The position numbers were made by a program, and so were the translations under genes. A stretch of DNA of 64,000 nt from Bimastos eiseni. Its lineage: Eukaryota; Annelida; Clitellata; Crassiclitellata; Lumbricidae. The notes beneath the pieces are model-generated. The model made no database searches and was not told the DNA's origin. It saw only the letters and a list, made by a program, of their open reading frames with translations. The first letter of the stretch is position 1; each line of letters opens with the position of its first letter. The stretch spans positions 37,845,645 to 37,909,644 of the forward strand of contig OY365807.1 in the NCBI GenBank assembly GCA_959347315.1, written 5' to 3'. Shown piece after piece: positions 46,401-58,400 of the stretch.

Positions 46401-49400
46401 AAAGACATCCTGTTTGGTTAAAAGACATCCTGTTTGGTTAAAAGACATCCTGTTTGGTTAAAAGACATCCTGTTTGGCTAAAAGACATCCTGTTTGGTTA
46501 AAAGACCTCCTGTTTGGTTAAAAGACATCCTGTTTGGTTAAAAGACCTCCTGTTTGGTTAAAAGACATCCTGTTTGGTTAAAAGACATCCTGTTTGGTTA
46601 AAAGACATCCTGTTTGGTTAAAAGACATCCTGTTTGATTAAAAGACATCCTGTTTGGTTAAAAGACATCCTGTTTGGTTAAAAGACATCCTGTTTGGTTA
46701 AAAGACATCCTGTTTGGTTAAAAGACATCCTGTTTGGTTAAAAGACATCCTGTTTGGTTAAAAGACATCCTGTTTGGTTAAAAGACATCCTGTTTGGTTA
46801 AAAGACATCCTGTTTGATTAAAAGACATCCTGTTTGGTTAAAAGACATCCTGTTTGGCTAAAAGACATCCTGTTTGGTTAAAAGACATCCTGTTTGGTTA
46901 AAAGACATCCTGTTTGTTTAAAAGACATCCTGTTTGGTTAAAAGACATCCTGTTTGATTAAAAGACATCCTGTTTGGTTAAAAGACATCCTGTTTGATTA
47001 AAAGACATCCTGTTTGGTTAAAAGACATCCTGTTTGGTTAAAAGACATCCTGTTTGGTTAAAAGACATCCTGTTTGGTTAAAAGACATCCTGTTTGGTTA
47101 AAAGACATCCTGTTTGATTAAAAGACATCCTGTTTGATTAAAAGACATCCTGTTTGGTAAAAAGACATCCTGTTTGGTTAAAAGACATCCTGTTTGTTTA
47201 AAAGACATCCTGTTTGGTTAAAAGACATCCTGTTTGATTAAAAGACATCCTGTTTGGTTAAAAGACATCCTGTTTGATTAAAAGACATCCTGTTTGGTTA
47301 AAAGACATCCTGTTTGGTTAAAAGACATCCTGTTTGATTAAAAGACATCCTGTTTGATTAAAAGACATCCTGTTTGGTTAAAAGACATCCTGTTTGATTA
47401 AAAGACATCCTGTTTGGTTAAAAGACATCCTGTTTGGTTAAAAGACATCCTGTTTGGTTAAAAGACATCCTGTTTGATTAAAAGACATCCTGTTTGATTA
47501 AAAGACATCCTGTTTGGTTAAAAGACATCCTGTTTGGCTAAAAGACATCCTGTTTGGTTAAATGACCTCCTGTTTGGTTAAAAGACATCCTGTTTGGTTA
47601 AAAGACCTCCTGTTTGGTTAAAAGACATCCTGTTTGGTTAAAAGACATCCTGTTTGGTTAAAAGACATCCTGTTTGGTTAAAAGACATCCTGTTTGGTTA
47701 AAAGACATCCTGTTTGTTTAAAAGACATCCTGTTTGGTTAAAAGACATCCTGTTTGGTTAAAAGACATCCTGTTTGGTTAAAAGACATCCTGTTTGGTTA
47801 AAAGACATCCTGTTTGGTTAAAAGACATCCTGTTTGTTTAAAAGACATCCTGTTTGATTAAAAGACATCCTGTTTGGTTAAAAGACATCCTGTTTGGTTA
47901 AAAGACATCCTGTTTGGTTAAAAGACATCCTGTTTGGTTAAAAGACATCCTGTTTGATTAAAAGACATCCTGTTTGGTTAAAAGACATCCTGTTTGATTA
48001 AAAGACATCCTGTTTGGTTAAAAGACATCCTGTTTGGTTAAAAGACATCCTGTTTGGTTAAAAGACATCCTGTTTGATTAAAAGACATCCTGTTTGGTTA
48101 AAAGACATCCTGTTTGATTAAAAGACATCCTGTTTGGTTAAAAGACATCCTGTTTGGTTAAAAGACATCCTGTTTGGTTAAAAGACATCCTGTTTGGTTA
48201 AAAGACATCCTGTTTGATTAAAAGACATCCTGTTTGATTAAAAGACATCCTGTTTGGTTAAAAGACATCCTGTTTGATTAAAAGACATCCTGTTTGGTTA
48301 AAAGACATCCTGTTTGGTTAAAAGTCATCCTGTTTGGTTAAAAGACATCCTGTTTGGTTAAAAGACATCCTGTTTGGTTAAAAGACATCCTGTTTGGTTA
48401 AAAGACATCCTGTTTGGTTAAAAGACATCCTGTTTGATTAAAAGACATCCTGTTTGGTTAAAAGACATCCTGTTTGATTAAAAGACATCCTGTTTGGTTA
48501 AAAGACATCCTGTTTGGTTAAAAGACATCCTGTTTGGTTAAAAGACATCCTGTTTGATTAAAAGACATCCTGTTTGGTTAAAAGACATCCTGTTTGGTTA
48601 AAAGACATCCTGTTTGGTTAAAAGACATCCTGTTTGGTTAAAAGACATCCTGTTTGGCTAAAAGACATCCTGTTTGGTTAAAAGACCTCCTGTTTGGTTA
48701 AAAGACATCCTGTTTGGTTAAAAGACCTCCTGTTTGGTTAAAAGACATCCTGTTTGGTTAAAAGACATCCTGTTTGGTTAAAAGACATCCTGTTTGGTTA
48801 AAAGACATCCTGTTTGGTTAAAAGACATCCTGTTTGTTTAAAAGACATCCTGTTTGGTTAAAAGACATCCTGTTTGGTTAAAAGACATCCTGTTTGGTTA
48901 AAAGACATCCTGTTTGGTTAAAAGACATCCTGTTTTGTTAAAAGACATCCTGTTTGGTTAAAAGACATCCTGTTTGATTAAAAGACATCCTGTTTGGTTA
49001 AAAGACATCCTGTTTGGTTAAAAGACATCCTGTTTGGTTAAAAGACATCCTGTTTGGTTAAAAGACATCCTGTTTGGTTAAAAGACATCCTGTTTGATTA
49101 AAAGACATCCTGTTTGGTTAAAAGACATCCTGTTTGGTTAAAAGACATCCTGTTTTGTTAAAAGACATCCTGTTTGGTTAAAAGACATCCTGTTTGGTTA
49201 AAAGACATCCTGTTTGGTTAAAAGACATCCTGTTTGGTTAAAAGACATCCTGTTTGGTTAAAAGACATCCTGTTTGATTAAAAGACATCCTGTTTGGTTA
49301 AAAGACATCCTGTTTGGCTAAAAGACATCCTGTTTGGTTAAAAGACATCCTGTTTGGTTAAAAGACATCCTGTTTGTTTAAAAGACATCCTGTTTGGTTA

Positions 49401-52400
49401 AAAGACATCCTGTTTGATTAAAAGACATCCTGTTTGGTTAAAAGACATCCTGTTTGATTAAAAGACATCCTGTTTGGTTAAAAGACATCCTGTTTGGTTA
49501 AAAGACATCCTGTTTGGTTAAAAGACATCCTGTTTGGTTAAAAGACATCCTGTTTGGTTAAAAGACATCCTGTTTGATTAAAAGACATCCTGTTTGATTA
49601 AAAGACATCCTGTTTGGTAAAAAGACATCCTGTTTGGTTAAAAGACATCCTGTTTGTTTAAAAGACATCCTGTTTGGTTAAAAGACATCCTGTTTGATTA
49701 AAAGACATCCTGTTTGGTTAAAAGACATCCTGTTTGATTAAAAGACATCCTGTTTGGTTAAAAGACATCCTGTTTGGTTAAAAGACATCCTGTTTGATTA
49801 AAAGACATCCTGTTTGATTAAAAGACATCCTGTTTGGTTAAAAGACATCCTGTTTGATTAAAAGACATCCTGTTTGGTTAAAAGACATCCTGTTTGGTTA
49901 AAAGACATCCTGTTTGGTTAAAAGACATCCTGTTTGATTAAAAGACATCCTGTTTGATTAAAAGACATCCTGTTTGGTTAAAAGACATCCTGTTTGGCTA
50001 AAAGACATCCTGTTTGGTTAAAAGACCTCCTGTTTGGTTAAAAGACATCCTGTTTGGTTAAAAGACCTCCTGTTTGGTTAAAAGACATCCTGTTTGGTTA
50101 AAAGACATCCTGTTTGGTTAAAAGACATCCTGTTTGGTTAAAAGACATCCTGTTTGGTTAAAAGACATCCTGTTTGTTTAAAAGACATCCTGTTTGGTTA
50201 AAAGACATCCTGTTTGGTTAAAAGACATCCTGTTTGGTTAAAAGACATCCTGTTTGGTTAAAAGACATCCTGTTTTGTTAAAAGACATCCTGTTTGGTTA
50301 AAAGACATCCTGTTTGATTAAAAGACATCCTGTTTGGTTAAAAGACATCCTGTTTGGTTAAAAGACATCCTGTTTGGTTAAAAGACATCCTGTTTGGTTA
50401 AAAGACATCCTGTTTGATTAAAAGACATCCTGTTTGGTTAAAAGACATCCTGTTTGATTAAAAGACATCCTGTTTGGTTAAAAGACATCCTGTTTGGTTA
50501 AAAGACATCCTGTTTGGTTAAAAGACATCCTGTTTGGTTAAAAGACATCCTGTTTGATTAAAAGACATCCTGTTTGATTAAAAGACATCCTGTTTGGTTA
50601 AAAGACATCCTGTTTGATTAAAAGACATCCTGTTTGGTTAAAAGACATCCTGTTTGGTTAAAAGTCATCCTGTTTGGTTAAAAGACATCCTGTTTGGTTA
50701 AAAGACATCCTGTTTGGTTAAAAGACATCCTGTTTGGTTAAAAGACATCCTGTTTGGTTAAAAGACATCCTGTTTGATTAAAAGACATCCTGTTTGGTTA
50801 AAAGACATCCTGTTTGATTAAAAGACATCCTGTTTGGTTAAAAGACATCCTGTTTGGTTAAAAGACATCCTGTTTGGTTAAAAGACATCCTGTTTGATTA
50901 AAAGACATCCTGTTTGGTTAAAAGACATCCTGTTTGGTTAAAAGACATCCTGTTTGGTTAAAAGACATCCTGTTTGGTTAAAAGACATCCTGTTTGGCTA
51001 AAAGACATCCTGTTTGGTTAAAAGACCTCCTGTTTGGTTAAAAGACATCCTGTTTGGTTAAAAGACCTCCTGTTTGGTTAAAAGACATCCTGTTTGGTTA
51101 AAAGACATCCTGTTTGGTTAAAAGACATCCTGTTTGGTTAAAAGACATCCTGTTTGGTTAAAAGACATCCTGTTTGTTTAAAAGACATCCTGTTTGGTTA
51201 AAAGACATCCTGTTTGGTTAAAAGACATCCTGTTTGGTTAAAAGACATCCTGTTTGGTTAAAAGACATCCTGTTTTGTTAAAAGACATCCTGTTTGGTTA
51301 AAAGACATCCTGTTTGATTAAAAGACATCCTGTTTGGTTAAAAGACATCCTGTTTGGTTAAAAGACATCCTGTTTGGTTAAAAGACATCCTGTTTGGTTA
51401 AAAGACATCCTGTTTGATTAAAAGACATCCTGTTTGGTTAAAAGACATCCTGTTTGATTAAAAGACATCCTGTTTGGTTAAAAGACATCCTGTTTGGTTA
51501 AAAGACATCCTGTTTGATTAAAAGACATCCTGTTTGGTTAACAGACATCCTGTTTGGTTAAAAGACATCCTGTTTGGTTAAAAGACATCCTGTTTGCTCC
51601 AGTATCTGTCTGTTATGATCTGTTGCACAAGTTTCACGAACATATCTGGGCCAATAATACAGCAACTACATTCGCTGCCTTTCCCACAGAGTGTCGACTA
51701 CAGGCTCGCTATGCTGACCTACAGATACCAGCTTGGACTTCCCCTTTGTATCTTTCGTGGTTCTACCAGTCGTTGCCATCCGTGGCCGATCCTCTCTGTG
51801 TTCAGCAACCTCTAGCAACCTAACAGTCGTGTGGATTCACACCTCATGTGGTGCTTTAGTCTTTTCCTACATCAGGCCTATTGTCTGGAATGTTTTGCCA
51901 ACTGCTGTCTAGGAAATTGCTTTCTTAATAACTAGTTTTTTTAAAGTGTTTGAAGCCTTCTTGATTAATGTAACAAATTAATGTCTAGGGATGAACTGAG
52001 TGTCAGTTATATATATTTCCTGCTGAGTGCTGAATATTACGAGAGAATAGTACCGAGTGTGAGTACCGAGTATAGAATATTTAAAAAAGTCTCATTCTCT
52101 TGCACGATGTTCGTGCTAGCAGTTGCATTATTTGCTTCATTTGGGTTATATGTCATTTTTTTCTTTTTCTGTGTAGGCAAAAGTTGTGTCACGAAGCAGC
52201 CAAGCTAAAATTAAGCTGACAGTTGACATACAGTCGGGAAAACTTTTAGCAATCAAGCCAAACAAAGATTGTCTTAATGAAAAAAATGTTTTCACACATG
52301 AAAGAAGTGAGTTTGTCTTTGATGCTTGGTTGATGTCTTACTGAACTTAATAGCAACCCTATTTTTTTTCCTGAATGAAATTATAGTTGCTACATTTAGT

Positions 52401-55400
52401 CTTTCAGTATAAACTGACTGCTACTCTGTAGGCTGTGCTCTGGGCTCATGCAACTGTGTAACTAGTGGAAAGCCTATCTATGAAAGTGCAACTGTAACAT
52501 TTTATTCATTGTGTTTGCCTTACTACTACAGCTTGAATATCAACTGTTTTTATTTATCTCATTACTTGAATAGAAACATAACCTCAGAGGCTTTGAAATG
52601 AAAACTGTTTTTTTATATGAAGTTGAGCAGCTGATACTAAGTACCGCAAACAACTCTCGCCTTGATGTGAGAGTGACGGGTATGGGCCTGAAGACCTACC
52701 TATTTGAAGATGTCCGACAGCGGGAGAACTTCTGCCAACTGGTTCAGCAACTGAAGAACATGCACAGCATGCATCGAGAAGTGAAGAGGATCTCGTTTTA
52801 TGTTGGAACATGGAATATGGGTGCGTTCACAAAAACATTTTCTTATGTACTGTAGGTGTACTCTTTGAGAGAATGGTCGTCTTATATAAAATGATGTTTT
52901 GACATTTAACCTCCGTACCTAAGATTCAATTAACTTGCACTGCCTTACATTACTTCCAACACTATGTTAGGTAGTGTTTTGTTATTGGTTTAAATGTTTG
53001 ATAATTCAGGTGGCGGGATAACATGCTGTGACGATAATAGCGGGGGCCAAAAGTTTAGAATGGCCATGTATGCAGGGGCAATAGAGTTAAGTCATTTATA
53101 CATTCTATAGTAAGGGAGATCTGAAGATGAGAACAAGATTACTGAAGATGTCTGTACCAGTGTTGGTATGTTCTTATGTCATGCAATATGCCATATTTTA
53201 TGTTATGTCATTCTTTGTGGAACAGGTGTTCACTTGCTGGTGTGGACATGTTTTATGTGACACAGGTGATGAGGTGCCCATGTATAGTCTTCTGCAGTGG
53301 ATAAAGTCCGATGGTTTGGGTAAGAAGCGCAATGCTACTCTGGCAATGATACCTCATGACATATACGTCTTTGGGACTCAGGAATCGGTTCTTTCCGACA
53401 AGGAGTGGACAAATCGACTCAAAATACTCCTCATGGAGACATTTGTTGAAGAGTTCTTTCAGGTCTGAATTGGAATAGTCTTGAGAGAATAGTTTTCGCT
53501 AGAATAACAAGTCTTAATCTGAAGGAGAATTCAGTGTAATGAGGTGTCTTTGTAATGAGGTGTCTTCTCAAAAGAGAATTCTAATTTGTGTTAATGTTAA
53601 TAGTTATTGTATTATTAAGCATTGTTTGTCAGCCATAAAAAATAAATATTGCTAATATGGTTTGACAAACAGCATAGACGTTTACAGTTATTATGGTCAT
53701 CATTGTATATGTAATTGGTAATTAAAGTATCCATTCGAATGTTATGTTGATTTTTGCAGGTAGCCTTGTCAACGTTATGGGGTATACGTTTGGTGATATT
53801 TGCCAAACAAGAGCACAAGAACAAGATTAGTCATGTCCAGCAATCAACTGTGAAAACTGGTCTTGCAAATGCACTTGGTATATTCAACAATTTTGTGCTT
53901 TTATTTTAAAAACACAATCAGATGTTTTGGGCAGTCATGAGGAACATGTTCACATTGTTTTTTCTGAATTTCAATAGGAATATTAAGTGTGATAATTATG
54001 TCTATAATTGTTTAGTTTGTACAGATTTGATTCTGAATACTGACATGATAGAAATAATGCACAGTGGTAGTGCCTTTTCAAAATGCTGCAGTCGACTTTA
54101 GACAACATTCCTAGTTGGAACTCAGATGATTGGTTAACATATTATTGTACTGCTAGAACGCTAGCTATATATTATAGTGAATGCATCATAACGGGTCTTT
54201 GGGGCTGACTTACTAATTACACATCACATAAACACCGAGCTGCAATTTTTCCCCAGTCACTCTATCATGATTAAAGGGTGAAAAAAATTGGGTAATAATA
54301 ATTATAAGTTGCATTTCATAGTACATTTGGAACAATGGACCTCAACAACGAATAGGGGCCGTTCCCGACGTTTTTATATCTTTCTTAAATAATGTTCTAA
54401 AAAAAATTATAGTAATAATTATAATAGAATGGTTTCAGCTAGATTTTTGTTAGACTAAACACTTACACTGCAACATCACGGTCCAACTTTTTCTATTGTT
54501 TAGGCAATAAGGGTGCAGTCGGTATTTCATTCAACTTCAGTCGGACATCTTTCTGCTTCATCTGCGCTCATCTTACATCAGGTCACGAGAAAAACAAGAG
54601 GTGCATTGCTGGAAAGATTTCTCTGTTTTCGTTCTGTTTTGACCTGTGCTTGATTTACAAATATCGTCTGTAATGGAAAGTTTATTTCATTTCATCTACG
54701 AATTTTGTGGTCAACTGTAAAGTTTATTTTGAATGATTTCATGTATTTTGGGTAGCAGGAACAGCTGTACTTTAAGTGATATTCATAGTAACAATTGATA
54801 CAATATTTCAAATGATATTGTATGAAGGACATGCAACTGTGTCATACAACACATGATCAGATTCATCATAATGTAAAGTAATCAAACGTTTACATGTTCT
54901 TAGTTTTGCAATGTGAATTGCTGAATCAAAGCATCACTGATCCTAATCATTGTGCTATTAATTGTGTGTTGCAAACTGTGTTAATTGAACTTGAATGCAA
55001 GGGGTTAATTGACAGCTAGATGTGACCAAGAAACAGTGGTTAAACGCTGATGCATTGATCCTTTGAGAGGATGGGAATAAATCCAGATTATTTGGCATTC
55101 ATGTTGCTTGGTATTAATATTCAAAGCTCCATATATTCATCTGTCACTATTTTAGTCTATTCTTGTAATAATCTTTCTACTATGTAAATCAGCTTATGTA
55201 TGAATGCACTGGCATTGGCATATGTATGAATGCATTGGCGTATGTGTGAATGCGTGTGCTTATGAATGGATTTGTATTTGTCACTGCAATTCATTCATAC
55301 ATCACAACATGCGCTAGGCTCCAGATTCTTTGCTTTGGTATGACGTGAAAATTGCCAAAGATCAAAGGTCAGATTTGGTTCCTATCCTGGCTGATCCAAA

Positions 55401-58400
55401 TGACCCACTGTGTGCAATAGAAACACATTTAACAACTTGTTCTTGTATGTGAATCACCAAAAATTGCACTGGGTCATTTCGGAATGGGACTCGAAGCGAG
55501 TCTGATGAACAAGCTGTTTCATGGACAAATAACCTAGTCTACTCTAGCCTATACTAGGGCTAGGATTACTGATTTCTGGTCTTGGGATAGGCTAAAGTAG
55601 ACTGGGTCAGTTGTCCATGATACAGCTTGTTCACACTGGCTCTGAGTCCCATCTGCAAATAACTCTTATGTCATTTAAACTTTGCAGTTTATACGTATAA
55701 CTATCATTTTGGGATGATAGTTGAATTATTTTTAGGAACTTAGGAAGAACTTTGTTTTTTCCAGGCGAAATCAGAATTTCCACGATATTCTGAAAGGCCT
55801 GGACCTGGTACCAAAGAAACTTGGTCCATTTGACATTACAAAACATTTCCATCACTTGTTCTTCTTTGGTGACCTTAACTATCGAATTGAGGAGTTGGAT
55901 TCATTGGTTTGTAGCCATAAATCTTTCATCTACCTATGTAACTATTGTTTAACTTACTTTTTACTATTGTTTAACTTACCTTTTATTATTTTCTACCACA
56001 TTCTGCATTTGCTGTTGAATGAGTTCCAACCTTCAAAAACATCTAAATATCTGTAGAGATGTTTCATGAAGTACTTGCCAAATTTACTCTTTTTATTGAT
56101 TATTATAATATTCATTTATTTTTAAATAACTAGGTTGACACAATGTGATCCATTACAGAACAAGTAGCATTTTAGTTACAAATTAAGTAAATTAATGTGT
56201 TTAAATGATGTCAAAGAAATGTTATAATCTAGTTGAATTAAAGGCATAAATTAGTAGTAAGTTTTTAGTCAAATTAGTGCATGTGTTGAAATCTGAATGA
56301 GTCTGATTGAAAACTCGAAGATAAATGTATCTAGGAAGGATGCTGGTGACCCTGATTATTTGACTATGTATTAATTGTTGGAGTCCTACTTTGTCATTTG
56401 AAATTGGTTATATCCTTAAGTAAATTTGGTTAGTCACCTGCTGACTTTACAGTTGTGAGTGGTCTTGTTTGTGTTCCTAATTAAATATGATGCAATCTAA
56501 TGTCTGGTATACAGCAACATTATCATAGCATGAAGTCATCAATCACTGGTTGCTTCAATGGAAATTGTATTAAAAAAAATTGCAATCCATTGGAGCGGCC
56601 ATGTTGTATTCCAATAGGTCAGTGATTACGGAAGTTTGGCTATGGCGAGTAATCAATTTGATGCAGATGGAATATTGTAGGAATATTTAAAGTTGATGCT
56701 AGATATTAATCAGGATTTGCCTAAATTCAGTTTGCCAAATAATAAGATGTAATTGGAGAAGTTTTATTTGCTAATGTTTCTGAATTTGCTGATTTATGCA
56801 GGTTATTATAAAAAAGATAAAGGAATCAACCAATTACACGGCACTTCTCGAGTATGATCAACTTCGACGCACACAGCAGAATAAAGAGGCTTTTATCGAA
56901 TTCCGTGAGTCTTCTAAACCAGTGTTCTTCAATCCGCAGACTGGTGTTGTCCGCAGAAATATTCTGCCAGTCCGTGAGAAATTTGGTTCGATTTGGTTAA
57001 ATCAGTATTGAATTATTTTCCAGAAGAAGAGGAAATAAGAGTATGTCAATTAAAATTTTTTTACGTTTTTGTTCCTTTCGTGTTTGTATGGTTTTCATTA
57101 AAGCATTATTGAATTATTTATCAGGAGAAGAGGATGTGACATTTCCTCCTACTTACCGATTTAAAAAAGGAACACGAGACCGATACGTTTGGCAGAAGTT
57201 CAAAACAACTGGCGTAAGATGATTGCTTACTCTCACTGGTTTTCTGCAACTCTTGAACTCATCCAGTGTTAAATGCTACTGATGGTTTCTATTTTTCCAT
57301 AATTGACTTTAATACATTTGTAGGAATTACATTTACAATTGCAACTTCAGTTCTAAAAACCTGTCTATGTCTCTTTCTCCCTCTCAGTGTGTTTCTTCAG
57401 TTCTTAAATTTAATCCATTTTAAATACTCTTAATAGTTTGTATTTTTTCAAGTTCAAAGATTTGCTTCATTCTTATGTTGAAAATTAGAATATGCTTGTT
57501 TTCTCATTCACTGAGACCATATACAAGAGATAGTATGAAATTTAAATTACTTGGTAGCTTACTGCAAACCTTGAAAACCCTGTTAATATTGATGAGGATT
57601 TGTTTAGAGGACTTGAATCTGTCCAGGGGTGCGCAAGTGGCCCTGATGGCATTCCCTCATGGCTTTTGTCCTCTGGCTCATTTGCCCTTCTTTTGCCCCG
57701 GTTACGTATCTTTTCAATTGCTCTCTGATTTATTCTTACACGCCGCCTCAATGGCGTTCTAGTTGTATCACGCCTGTCCCTAAAACTGCGCAATCTCAAA
57801 ATTAGGCTGATTTCAGGCCCATTTCTATTACTCCTGTATTATGACGCATGCTGGAGAAAATAGTTGTGAGGAATTACTTCTATCCTATACTCACCGTTCC
57901 TAAGACTAACTCTACTCTTAGCGACCAATACCCACTGGCTCCACCACATCTGCCTTCGTTGCTTTGACTCATGGAATTCTAGATATGTCACAAGAAGAGC
58001 CCTATTTACGTCTTATCTTGCTGGATTTCTTCCGTGCCTTTGATACGGTTAGGCACTCTTACCTATCTGAGCAACTTGCTCTTTTGCCATTACCTGATTT
58101 TCTATATAATTGGATCTTATCACTCTTGCAAAACCGTCAGCATTATATTAAATTCCATGGCCAAGTATCTGCCTTATGTAAAATAAATGCTGGTATCATA
58201 CAGGGTTCTGGGCTTGGACCGCCTAACTTTGTGGTGACTATTTCTGGCCTGAAACCTGTGCATCGCAGCAACAGATTGCTTAAATACGCAGACGACAGCT
58301 GTATTCTGATTTCCGCTTCTGCTATAGATACTACAGGCTCTGAACTTGAAAATGTAGCTACATGGGCAATTATTTGCAATCTCAAGCTCAATGGTAATAA

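Noticed and set aside
44441..51597. CRISPR-like array
   Set aside because: Units are contiguous 20-mers with no unique spacers, in an animal intron; it is a satellite.
54353..54376. Second copy of the GGGGCCGTTC element
   Set aside because: Only GGGGCCGTTC is shared; the sequence diverges at once and no partner end is present.
56905..57011. Read-through extension of SHIP exon 15
   Set aside because: The frame is open to 57011 but the sequence after the GTGAGT donor has no SHIP similarity, and splicing to 57125 restores both phase and the conserved PPTYRF block.
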